A stretch of 64,000 nt of DNA, taken from the NCBI GenBank assembly GCA_039029355.1, contig JBCCGI010000029.1, forward strand, positions 25,442 through 89,441, written 5' to 3'. A model generated the notes under the pieces. The model worked only from the letters and a program-made list of their open reading frames with translations, was not told the origin of the DNA and ran no database searches. Below are positions 7,417 through 15,838 of this stretch, one piece after another (position 1 is the stretch's first letter; the number at the start of each line of letters is the position of its first letter). This DNA is from JBCCGI01 sp039029355 (GTDB taxonomy: Bacteria > Planctomycetota > UBA1135 > GCA-002686595). The position numbers and the translations under genes are program-made.

Positions 7417-9477
7417 ATGCTCCCCAAGCCTCCGTCGGCCGTCGCCGTCGTACGCTTCCTCCTCGCGCTCGTCCTGGCGGCCGGCTCCGCCCGAGCGGTT
7501 GCGCAGGAGGAAGCACCCCCGTTTGAGCTTGTCAACCTCACCGCCACGCCGCGGGTGATCGAGGGGCGTGCGTGCTTCGAGCTCGCGGCCGAGCGCGAGG
7601 GCGAGTGCCTAGCGCTCCTTAACGAGGTCGAACTGGCCGATGGCTCGATCGAGATGGAGCTGATCGGCAAGCCCAAGCCAGGCGCGCCTCCGTACGCCAA
7701 GGGCTTCCTCGGACTCGCCTTCCGGATGCGGGGCGAGGGCGAGGCGCGCGACTACGAGTGCGTCTACCTGCGCCCGGTCAACGCGCGGGTCGACGACCAG
7801 GTGCAGCGCAACCACACGGTGCAGTACTCCTCCGAGCCCGCCTACCCGTGGAGCCGCCTGCGCAGCGAGGAACCCGGACGCTACGAGTCCTACGTCGACG
7901 TGCTGCCCGACGCCTGGAACCACATGAAGGTCGTCGTGGCCGGCACCGAGGCGCGGCTCTACGTCAACCGCGCCGCGCAGCCGTGCCTGGTGGTGCAGGG
8001 GCTCAAGCTGGGAGAGCGCAGCGGGCGTGTCGCGGTCTGGTCGCACTGGACGACCCAGGCATACGTGCGCGACGTGCGGGTCACGCCTGCAACGAAGGAC
8101 AAGCGCGTGGGCGTCACCGGCGGCACGGTGCTGCCGCGCGAGGCCATGCTCGCGGACCTGGAGACCCTGCGCCGCACGCTGCACGCGGTGCACCCCAACC
8201 TCTACCTCCATCGCAACGAGGGCGAGGAGAGGTCCCGTTTCGAGGCGCTGCGAGCGCGCCTCGAGCGGGACCTCTCCGAGGTCGAGTTCTACGCGATCGT
8301 CGCGGAGTACATGACCTTCTTCCGCGATGGCCACACGTTCCCGGCGATGGACTTCGCCGAGCGCGCCTTCCGCGAGTCGCTCGAACGCGGCAACACGGCG
8401 CTGCCGATCGAGCTGGACTTCAAGGACGACGCGCTCTTCGTGGCGCGCAGCCTTGATCCTCAAGGAGCCGCGCTCCGCGGAGCCACGCTGGTGTCGCTGA
8501 ATGGAGTCGGCGTCGAGCGGATCATCGACCAGCTGCAGACCTACTACTGCAAGGCCGTCTCCCGGCTCGACAGCGCCCACTGCCGGCTCTTCCGGCCGTA
8601 CCACTGGCTCTCCTTCGGGCCCGCGCGGGAATGGACCATCGAGTACGACGCGGGACAGGGCGTTGAGAGCGTGACGCTGCCCGGTCTGTCGAGACAGGGG
8701 CTCGACCGCGCGCGGCGCGACTCGGGCGCCGCGATGGAGCGCGTGCCGGCCGACTACCGCTTCGAGTGGATCGACGGCGGCGCGGTGGGGCTCCTGACGG
8801 TCGACGGGATGTCGGACCCAGCGAGCTTCCGCGTCTTCGCCGAGCGCACCTTCCGCACGCTCGAAGAGCGCGGCTGCCGCGCGCTCGTGATCGACATGCG
8901 TCGCAACGGCGGCGGCTCATCCGCGGTGGGCGACGAGCTGCTGTCCTACCTGACGTCCGAGCCCTACGCCGAGGGCTCGATGTCGGTCCGCATCAGCGAA
9001 CCGGTCGTCGAGTGGTACCGCGACGAGCGGCGCTCGCACCCGCTCTTCGACTTCGTCGTGGGCGGCGTGCCGGGCGAGCTCAAGACGATCGAAGCTCCGC
9101 GTACGCAGCCGCGCGAGGTCGACTTCCCGTTCCGCGGTCGGTGCTTCCTGCTCACCAGCGGCCGCACCTTCTCGAGCGGGCACATGTTCGCCGGCCTCTT
9201 CCGGTGCAACGGCATCGGGCCGGTCGTCGGTCAGGAAACGGGCCAGGCGACCAAGACGGTGGGGGACATGTTCCCCTTCACCCTGCCCCGCACCGGGCTC
9301 CAGGCGTTCTGCTCCTACAAGATCTTCGAGGGCCCCTGCGATGCCGACTTCACGCGCGGCTTCGTGCCCGACCATGTGGTCGCATACACGGCTGAGGAGC
9401 GGCGCGCAGGCGTGGATAAGGAGCTCGCCCTCGTCCGGGCGCTGCTGGCCTCCGACGAGGATCCCGCCGGCGGGTAG
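7417..9477 (+). CDS. Secreted S41-family peptidase with N-terminal LamG-like domain
   Basis: 686 residues with a Sec signal ending near SARAVAQ. Residues about 30-215 form a beta-sandwich of the DUF1080/laminin-G type (FLGLAFRMRGEGEARDYECV). The C-terminal half fits peptidase S41: LVIDMRRNGGGSSAVGDELL and the nucleophile region TSGRTFSSGHMFAG, with the likely catalytic Ser at 586. It lacks an obvious PDZ domain, so it is closer to the tricorn-core/IRBP-like branch than to CtpA. It would act in the periplasm or outside the cell. It is monocistronic, divergent from purEK with 175 bases between. Confidence 0.85.
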   Translation: MLPKPPSAVAVVRFLLALVLAAGSARAVAQEEAPPFELVNLTATPRVIEGRACFELAAEREGECLALLNEVELADGSIEMELIGKPKPGAPPYAKGFLGLAFRMRGEGEARDYECVYLRPVNARVDDQVQRNHTVQYSSEPAYPWSRLRSEEPGRYESYVDVLPDAWNHMKVVVAGTEARLYVNRAAQPCLVVQGLKLGERSGRVAVWSHWTTQAYVRDVRVTPATKDKRVGVTGGTVLPREAMLADLETLRRTLHAVHPNLYLHRNEGEERSRFEALRARLERDLSEVEFYAIVAEYMTFFRDGHTFPAMDFAERAFRESLERGNTALPIELDFKDDALFVARSLDPQGAALRGATLVSLNGVGVERIIDQLQTYYCKAVSRLDSAHCRLFRPYHWLSFGPAREWTIEYDAGQGVESVTLPGLSRQGLDRARRDSGAAMERVPADYRFEWIDGGAVGLLTVDGMSDPASFRVFAERTFRTLEERGCRALVIDMRRNGGGSSAVGDELLSYLTSEPYAEGSMSVRISEPVVEWYRDERRSHPLFDFVVGGVPGELKTIEAPRTQPREVDFPFRGRCFLLTSGRTFSSGHMFAGLFRCNGIGPVVGQETGQATKTVGDMFPFTLPRTGLQAFCSYKIFEGPCDADFTRGFVPDHVVAYTAEERRAGVDKELALVRALLASDEDPAGG

Positions 9478-9670
9478 GCGCCCGAGGCCAAGTCGCGCCG
9501 GTAGGGGCCCGGGGCAGGTCCGGAGCGGTGCCAGGCTCCCCGAGCGTCGAAGCTCGGCCGGCTTGAGGAACGCGCCGCTGGCGCGCTCCTGCCTCGGCGA
9601 CGCAGGCGTCGTGCGCGCCGATCGCGGGGCGATCCGGACGCCTGGATGTCGTGTATTGATCTGTGTCGAT

Positions 9671-9686
9671 ATAGATGGTAGTCTAT
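9671..9686. promoter_or_regulatory. Candidate ArsR operator (inverted repeat)
   Basis: ATAGA and TCTAT arms flank a 6-base spacer, ending four bases before the GTG start of the ArsR-type gene. ArsR repressors commonly bind such imperfect palindromes over their own promoter. The surrounding stretch is noticeably AT-rich against the local GC. The call is by position and symmetry only. Confidence 0.35.
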
Positions 9687-9690
9687 CCGC

Positions 9691-10032
9691 GTGGTTCAGC
9701 TCGAAGAGACCTTCGCCGCCCTGGCCGACCCCACCCGGCGGGGCATCGTCAGCCGCCTCGCCCGCGGCAGCGCGACGGTGTCCGAGTTGGTCGACTGCTT
9801 TGAGCTGACCCAGCCCACGATCTCCTCCCATCTGAAGGTGCTGGAGCGGGCGGGCCTCGTCGCTCGCTCGCGCGTCGCCCAGACGCGGCCCTGCAGCCTG
9901 CGGCCCGACGGCTTCCGCGCGCTCGAAGCATGGCTCGGCCAGCTGCGCGCGACCTACGAGGCCAACTATGCCCGGCTCGACGCGGTGCTCGAGCAGCTGA
10001 AGAACGAGGAAGAAGGAGGCCCGACCCCATGA
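9691..10032 (+). CDS. ArsR-family winged-helix regulator
   Basis: 113 residues starting at GTG. The winged helix is clear: FAALADPTRRGIVSRLARG, then LTQPTISSHLKVLERAGLV with the recognition helix. There is no CxC metal site in the recognition helix region, so it belongs to the non-metal ArsR group that usually sits beside an SRPBCC (AHSA1-type) gene, as here. It overlaps the next gene by four bases (ATGA). It probably represses its own operon in response to an unknown small ligand. Confidence 0.92.
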   Translation: MVQLEETFAALADPTRRGIVSRLARGSATVSELVDCFELTQPTISSHLKVLERAGLVARSRVAQTRPCSLRPDGFRALEAWLGQLRATYEANYARLDAVLEQLKNEEEGGPTP

Positions 10033-10496
10033 AGCCGCTGAAGCTCACCACCCCGACGCCCACCAGCACGCGCATCGTGCGGAGCTTCGACGCGCCGCTA
10101 ATGCTTGTCTGGCGTGCGCACGTGGAGCCCGCTCTCGTTCAGCGCTGGATGACGGGTCCCGCCGACCACACGCTCGTGGTGTGTGAGATCGATTTCCGCG
10201 TCGGTGGCGAGGCGCGCTACGTCTGGAAGAACCCGGAGTTCGAGATGGGGATGACCGCGGCGTTCCTCGAGATCGTCGAGCACGAGCGCATTGTCCACAC
10301 CGAGGACTTCGAGGGCTGGCCCGAAGGCAAGAGCACCGTCACGACCTCCTTCGACGAAGCCGGCGGCCGCACGACCGTCACGGTCGACATCCAATATCTG
10401 ACTCAGGAAGCGCGCGACGCCGCGATGCAGCCAGGTTTCGCGGAGGGCTACGAGGCCTCCTACAGCCAGCTCGACGCCCTCGTGCGCGAGCTCTGA
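10029..10496 (+). CDS. SRPBCC-domain (AHSA1-like) protein
   Basis: 155 residues from the ATG overlapping the ArsR stop. The pattern is that of the activator-of-Hsp90-homologue/START-like cavity domain: RIVRSFDAPLMLVWRAHVEP, WMTGPADHTLVVCEIDFRVG, and the C-terminal helix EGYEASYSQLDALV. The domain binds hydrophobic ligands; the specific ligand is unknown. ArsR plus SRPBCC is a widespread coupled pair, so the two act together. Cytoplasmic, with no signal. Confidence 0.9.
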   Translation: MKPLKLTTPTPTSTRIVRSFDAPLMLVWRAHVEPALVQRWMTGPADHTLVVCEIDFRVGGEARYVWKNPEFEMGMTAAFLEIVEHERIVHTEDFEGWPEGKSTVTTSFDEAGGRTTVTVDIQYLTQEARDAAMQPGFAEGYEASYSQLDALVREL

Positions 10497-10580
10497 CCGT
10501 TCCCGCCGCCGCGCGACGGCCAGCGGCCGTCGTTCTCCACCGCTCCATCCGATCCCCATTCCGATCCCCAGACCCGACCG

Positions 10581-11207
10581 ATGACCTCGACCTACGTCTC
10601 CAGTCTGCTCGCGACCTGTTTGCTGCTCGGCGCCTGTGCGTCCGGGACCTCCTCCGGCCTGTCTTCCGAATCCGAGGCGTTGCCGGCCCAGGACCTACCG
10701 GGCGATGCGGGGGAGGCCGCCGCGGCCGCGGCCGACGCCGACGCGCCGGCGGTCGTCAAGGCCGAGATCCAGACGCTCGAGTTCCGGATCGAGATCGGTG
10801 TGCCGGTGGAGACGGTCTGGGAGCGGATGTTCAGCCTCGAGGGCTACCGGCAGTGGACCGCGCCGTTCATGGCCGGCTCCTACTTCGAGGGGTCGTGGGC
10901 CCAGGGCGAGCGCATGCACTTCCTCGCCCCGGGGGGCAGCGGGATGGTCGCCGTCATCTCCGAGAACCGTCCGCACGAGGTGATGTCGATCGAGCACATC
11001 GGCTACGTGATGGGCGGCGTCGAGGACACCTCGAGCGCCGGAGTCCAGACCTGGGCTCCGGCCTACGAGACGTACCGCTTCGCGCGCACCTCGGGCGGCA
11101 CCGAGGTGACGGTCGAGCACGACGTGCTGGTCGGCTTCGAGGGCTACATGAACAACGCCTGGCCGAAGGCGCTGGCGGCCCTCAAGGAGCTCTGCGAGAC
11201 GGAATAG
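10581..11207 (+). CDS. SRPBCC-domain lipoprotein
   Basis: 208 residues with a lipoprotein signal (LLATCLLLGACASG, lipobox LGAC). A low-complexity Ala/Asp linker of about 35 residues separates the anchor from a START/SRPBCC domain beginning at FRIEIGVPVETVWERMFSLE. It lies 84 bases downstream of the cytoplasmic SRPBCC gene on the same strand, so it may belong to the same unit. A membrane-tethered cavity domain beside a cytoplasmic one suggests handling of one hydrophobic ligand on both sides of the membrane; that is inference. Confidence 0.75.
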   Translation: MTSTYVSSLLATCLLLGACASGTSSGLSSESEALPAQDLPGDAGEAAAAAADADAPAVVKAEIQTLEFRIEIGVPVETVWERMFSLEGYRQWTAPFMAGSYFEGSWAQGERMHFLAPGGSGMVAVISENRPHEVMSIEHIGYVMGGVEDTSSAGVQTWAPAYETYRFARTSGGTEVTVEHDVLVGFEGYMNNAWPKALAALKELCETE

Positions 11208-11359
11208 GTGCTCTCGGACGCCGTCGGAGCTGAAACGGCGCAGAATCATGGCAAGGCCCTGGCGGCCTGGCCGCTCCTCTCCCGGGGACTTCCGAAGAAC
11301 CGCGGGGTCGCCGGGGGGCACCCGACCGCCGCCCAACCGCACTCAACCCGAACGCCGCC

Positions 11360-12661
11360 ATGCAACGAAATCGAGCTCCGCTGCTGCCGATCCTTGCCTT
11401 CGTGACCGTCGTGGCCGGAGTCCGGCCCGCCTCGGCCCAGGCCGTGTGGCGCGTCGACCCCGGTGGGGAGGGGGACTTCCTCGAGTTGCAGGAGGCGATC
11501 GACGCGGCCGCGGACGGCGACGTGATCGTGGTCGAGCAGTCGACCCATGCGCCGATCCGCATCGTCGGCAAGGGGCTGCGGATCCATGCGGCTTCCACCT
11601 TCTTCAGCGTCTTCAACGAGGAGATCGAGGGGGTGGAGGGGCCGGCCGTCCTGGTCGCGGACCTGGCGCCGACGCAGTCCGTGGTGATCGATCGACTGCA
11701 GTCCTTCTCGGGGCTGCCCTTCGCGCCGTCGGCGATGAGGGTCGAGAACTGTGCCGGTCCGGTGTTCGTCCACGCGGCCTTCCTCGACTCCTACGGCGGC
11801 CCCGCGCTGCACGTGCTCGGGTCCGACTCGGTCGTGCTGACCGACTGCGTGCTCCAGACCAACGTGACCACGCCGGCGCTCGACGGAGAGCCGCAACCGG
11901 GCCCCGGGGCGCTGGTTGAGGGCGGCTCGCGGCTGTTCGGGTACGACGTGAGCTTCCTGGGCTCGCACGGTCCCTTTGTCCTGCCGGGGTTGCCGGCGGT
12001 GTCCGGGCCACAGGATGGAGGCGACGGCCTGACGGTCATCGACTCGACGGTGGTCCTCCAGGGCGGCGATTGCGACGGCGGCTCTGGAAGCACCTTCTTT
12101 TCCGGCGGGTGCGTGGACGGCGGCGACGGCGGGGCGGGGATCCGGCTGGTGGGGACCGGCCTGCAGCAGCCGGTCGTGCGGTTCACCGCGACCCAGTTCT
12201 CCGGCGGCAGCGGAGGCTTCACCGGGGGCTGCGGCACGGCGGGGGTCGCAGGGCCGCAGATCGAGCCCGGACCCGGCGACGTGATCAACACCTTCCAGGA
12301 CCTGCGGCTCGTGGACTTCGAGGCCGGATTGAGCGAGCCGGGGGAGCCGGTGCGCTTCACCGCGACGGGGAAGCCCGGCGACCTGGTGTTCGTGTTTGCC
12401 TCGTCCGCGCCTGCGGTGGCGACGACGCTCCCGACCGGCTTTCTCTTCGGCGAGGTCGACCTCCACATCACTCCGGCGCCGTTCGTCGCGGTCGTGAGCG
12501 ACGTGCTTGCGGGTCCCTCCGAGCTCTTCGAGGTGCCGGCTCCGGCCGTGCCGCCTGGCGTGGCGGCGGCGACGGTCACGCTTCAGGGGGTGATGATCGA
12601 CGGTGTCTTCGGCTTCCCGCACTCGAGCGCGCCGAGCGCCCTGACGATCGTGGAGCCGTAG
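11360..12661 (+). CDS. Secreted parallel beta-helix-type protein with C-terminal beta module
   Basis: 433 residues with a signal peptide ending near RPASAQA. Residues about 30-310 follow the right-handed beta-helix pattern of pectin-lyase-like planctomycete proteins (GDFLELQEAIDAAADGDVIV), with Gly-rich loops and repeated short strands. The last 120 residues, from about 315, form a separate beta module similar to those ending three other secreted proteins here. It is a paralogue of the protein at 19944. No catalytic residues can be named, so binding or structural roles are as likely as lyase activity. Confidence 0.7.
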   Translation: MQRNRAPLLPILAFVTVVAGVRPASAQAVWRVDPGGEGDFLELQEAIDAAADGDVIVVEQSTHAPIRIVGKGLRIHAASTFFSVFNEEIEGVEGPAVLVADLAPTQSVVIDRLQSFSGLPFAPSAMRVENCAGPVFVHAAFLDSYGGPALHVLGSDSVVLTDCVLQTNVTTPALDGEPQPGPGALVEGGSRLFGYDVSFLGSHGPFVLPGLPAVSGPQDGGDGLTVIDSTVVLQGGDCDGGSGSTFFSGGCVDGGDGGAGIRLVGTGLQQPVVRFTATQFSGGSGGFTGGCGTAGVAGPQIEPGPGDVINTFQDLRLVDFEAGLSEPGEPVRFTATGKPGDLVFVFASSAPAVATTLPTGFLFGEVDLHITPAPFVAVVSDVLAGPSELFEVPAPAVPPGVAAATVTLQGVMIDGVFGFPHSSAPSALTIVEP

Positions 12662-12712
12662 CCCGCGGCGAACCGTAGCCCGCGGCGCTCCGCACCCGGC
12701 GGCGCGTCGGGC

Positions 12713-15700
12713 CTAGGCGCCTTCGTCCGCCTGCACCACCTTCATCCCGAACCACTCCGCGAACGCCACGTAGATCGTCGGCACGACGACGAGCGTGAGC
12801 ACGGTCGAGAAGATCAGCCCGAAGATCATCGCGAACGACATCCCCGCCCACATCGGGCCGCCGAAGAGCGCCAGCGGGATCATCCCGCCGACCGTCGTCA
12901 GGGTGGTGAGGAAGATCGGCTGCATCCGGACCTTGCCGGCCTTGCGGACGGCGTCGTGGAGGGAAGCTCCGCCGGCGACGTCGGTCTGGATGAAGTCGAT
13001 CAGGATGATCGCGTTGTTGATGACGACGCCGGCGAGCGAAACGATGCCCAGCATGGGCATGAATCCCAGGGGCCAGCCGCTGACCAGCAGGCCGAAGAGG
13101 GCGCCGATCAGCGCGAGGGGGACCGCGGATAGGATCACCAGCGGCTTGGCGATCGAGTTGTACTGTGCGATCAGGACGAGCAGGATCAGCGCCATGCTGA
13201 TCATCAGCGCGCGGCCCATGTCGCCCTGGCTCTCGGCGGCCTCCTTCTGCTCGCCGAGCTCCTCCAGCTTGTAGCCCTCGGGGAGGTCGGCAAGGACTGC
13301 TTCGAGGGCGGGCCGGGCGGCGCCCGACACGCCGGTCGACAGGTAGCCCTCGGCGACCTGTGACCCGGCGATGATGGCGCGGACGCGGTTGAAGCGCGCG
13401 ATCGACGCGGGCTGCCAGCCGGTGTGGATCGTGGCGACCGAGTCGAGGGGCACCTTGATCCCAGCCCCGCCGACGTGGATGCCTTCCAGGCTGCGGAGGT
13501 CGCGACGTTCGCCCTCGTCGAGGCGCAGGACGACCGGGATCGTGTAGTCGCCCTCGCGGTACTGGGTGAGCGTGTAGCCGGCGATCAGGCCGTTGAGCGA
13601 CTCGGCCACGTCGCGGTTGGACAGGCCGGCGAGCTCGACGCGCTGGTTGTCGATCGCGACCTCGATCTGGTAGGTCGAGTTGCCCCAGTCGTGGTAGGGG
13701 TCCAGCGTGCCGGGCACTTCGCGGAGGGCCGCGACCATGCGGTCGCCGGTCTCCCGCAGCAGCTTGGCGTCGGGGCCCGAGATGCGGAACTCGACCGGGA
13801 AGTCGAGCGGCGGGCCCAGCACATACGTGCGCACGTCGATGCGGGCTCCGGGGATCTTGGCGACGCCCGCGCGCAGCTCGCGCGCCCAGTCGGCCGACAG
13901 GTCGGCGCTGGTCGTGTTGACCACCATGAAGGCGTAGCGCGGCGACGGGTCCTCGGGGTCCATCGTGAGCATCAGGCGCGGTCCGCCCGAGCCGAGGTAC
14001 GTGTAGGCGTTGCGCAGGCGCCGGACGCTCTCGCCGTCGATCTCGACGTCGGCGCCGGCGGTGATGAGCTCCTCGACCTGTTCGACGATGGCGGTCGTCT
14101 GGGCCAGCGTGGAGCCGTGGGGCAGCCGGAAGTGCACGAAGAACTGGTCGTGCACACCGCCGGGGAAGAACTGGTTGCCGATGAACGGCACGAGGAGCAC
14201 CGCCCCGGCCACCGCGGCGGCGGCGGCGGCGAGCGTCAGCGCCTTGGCGCGCAGGCAGAAGCTGATCGTCGCGCCGTAGAGGCGCAGCAGCGGCCCCTCC
14301 TTGCGCTCCTCGGCCTTGCCCGGCTTGAGGATCCAGTAGCAGAGGATCGGCGTGACCGTCATCGCCACGAAGTAGCTAGCGAGGAGCGTCGTCGAGACGA
14401 CGATCGGCAGGCTGCGGATGTACTCGCCGGTGCCGCCGGGGATCGTGAGGAGCGGCAGGAAGGCGGCCACCGTCGTCAGCGTCGAGGTCAGGATCGGGAT
14501 CGCGAGCTCGCTGGCGCCGCGGATCGCCGCGCGCAGCCGGGTCTCGCCCGTGCGCAGGACGGCGGTCGTCTGGTCGGAGACCACGATCGCGTTGTCGACG
14601 ATCATGCCCAGCGCGATGATGAGCGAGGCGATCGAGAACTGCTCTAGTTCGACGCCGAAGAGCTGCACCACCGCCAGCGCGGCGATCATGCAGAGCGGCA
14701 CCGCGGCGGCCATCACGAGCGCTGGCCTCCAGCCCATCATCACCAGCGCGACCAGCAGCACCACCAGCACCGCCTGCCACAGGTTGTTGACGAAGTTGAT
14801 CACCAGGTCGTCGACCTGGCGCGGGAGGTCGTTGACCGTCGCGAAGTCGACGTCCGGCGGCAGCTGGCGCGCGCGCAGCTCGGCGAGCCGCGCGTGGACC
14901 GAGTCGCCCATCTCGACCACGTTCGAGCCGTCCTTCATCTCGATGCCGAGCAGCACCGCGCGCTCGACGTGGCGGTCGCCGTCGAGGAAGCGCACGCGCT
15001 CGTCGAGCGGGTCCGCGAGGCCCCGGCGCACGCGGATCGGCAGGTCGCGCAGCAGGATCGGGCGGCCCTCCTCGCCCATGCCGATCACGACGCTGCCGAA
15101 CTCCTCGAGCGAAGCCAGTTCGCCGGTCGAGCGCAGGAGGAAGCGCCCGTTGGCGGATTCGATCTCGCCGCTCGCCACGACGATGTTGCGGTCATCGAGC
15201 GCCTGGCGGAACTCCTGGGGGGAGAGGCCGAGCTTCGACCAGTCGGCGCTGGTGACCTCGAGGTAGATGCGCTCCTCGGCCAGGCCGTAGATCGTCACGG
15301 CGCTGACCGAGTCGAGCGCCTCGAGCTCGTCCTCGATGAGCTCGGCGAAGATCTCGAGTTCGCGGTCGGTGTAGACGCGCTCGATCTCGCTCCCGCCGGG
15401 GGGCGGGACCTGGAACATCGTCAGGCAGAGCGAGGACACGTCGCCGAAGTTCGAGTTCACCGCCGGCGTCGAGGCCCCGGAGGGGAGCTGTCCCTCGACC
15501 GCGCGGATCTCGTTGCGCAGCTCGTCCCAGGTCTGCTCGAACTCGGTCGTGTACTTGCCGAGCTCGACCTGGATGATCGCGCCGCCCGCGCGCGAGGTGG
15601 AGCGGATCTCGTCGACCTCGTCCACGCGCTGGATCGCGCCCTCGAGCACGTCGACGACGAGCTCGTCGACCTTCAACGCGGGCGCGCCGGGCCAGCGGCA

Positions 15701-15838
15701 CGACACGATCGCGCTGCGCGTCTGCATCTTCGGGTCCTCGCGCCGCGAGATCGTGACGAAGGTCATGGCGCCCGCGATCATCGCCATGACCGCCAGGGTC
15801 ATGATGAAGACGCGGTGGCGAAGGGCGAAGGACGTCAT
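12713..15838 (-). CDS. RND-family efflux transporter permease (HAE1/AcrB-like)
   Basis: 1041 residues, the normal size of an inner-membrane RND pump subunit. The first transmembrane helix is at residues 10-28, and the helices after the first porter domain are clear (LVINFVNNLWQAVLVVLLVA). TM4 carries the proton-relay Asp in LGMIVDNAIVVSDQ. A matching second half is present (LALIGALFGLLVSGWPLG, LAGVVINNAIILIDFIQ). It uses the proton gradient to expel substrates through an adaptor and outer-membrane channel. It overlaps the upstream adaptor gene by four bases. No outer-membrane factor gene is nearby. Metal versus organic substrate cannot be decided. Confidence 0.95.
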   Translation of the reverse strand: MTSFALRHRVFIMTLAVMAMIAGAMTFVTISRREDPKMQTRSAIVSCRWPGAPALKVDELVVDVLEGAIQRVDEVDEIRSTSRAGGAIIQVELGKYTTEFEQTWDELRNEIRAVEGQLPSGASTPAVNSNFGDVSSLCLTMFQVPPPGGSEIERVYTDRELEIFAELIEDELEALDSVSAVTIYGLAEERIYLEVTSADWSKLGLSPQEFRQALDDRNIVVASGEIESANGRFLLRSTGELASLEEFGSVVIGMGEEGRPILLRDLPIRVRRGLADPLDERVRFLDGDRHVERAVLLGIEMKDGSNVVEMGDSVHARLAELRARQLPPDVDFATVNDLPRQVDDLVINFVNNLWQAVLVVLLVALVMMGWRPALVMAAAVPLCMIAALAVVQLFGVELEQFSIASLIIALGMIVDNAIVVSDQTTAVLRTGETRLRAAIRGASELAIPILTSTLTTVAAFLPLLTIPGGTGEYIRSLPIVVSTTLLASYFVAMTVTPILCYWILKPGKAEERKEGPLLRLYGATISFCLRAKALTLAAAAAAVAGAVLLVPFIGNQFFPGGVHDQFFVHFRLPHGSTLAQTTAIVEQVEELITAGADVEIDGESVRRLRNAYTYLGSGGPRLMLTMDPEDPSPRYAFMVVNTTSADLSADWARELRAGVAKIPGARIDVRTYVLGPPLDFPVEFRISGPDAKLLRETGDRMVAALREVPGTLDPYHDWGNSTYQIEVAIDNQRVELAGLSNRDVAESLNGLIAGYTLTQYREGDYTIPVVLRLDEGERRDLRSLEGIHVGGAGIKVPLDSVATIHTGWQPASIARFNRVRAIIAGSQVAEGYLSTGVSGAARPALEAVLADLPEGYKLEELGEQKEAAESQGDMGRALMISMALILLVLIAQYNSIAKPLVILSAVPLALIGALFGLLVSGWPLGFMPMLGIVSLAGVVINNAIILIDFIQTDVAGGASLHDAVRKAGKVRMQPIFLTTLTTVGGMIPLALFGGPMWAGMSFAMIFGLIFSTVLTLVVVPTIYVAFAEWFGMKVVQADEGA

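Noticed and set aside
9478..9690. GC-rich hairpins between the S41 peptidase and ArsR genes as a small RNA
   Set aside because: Short stems of this type occur by chance at this GC content; no promoter or terminator pair was seen.
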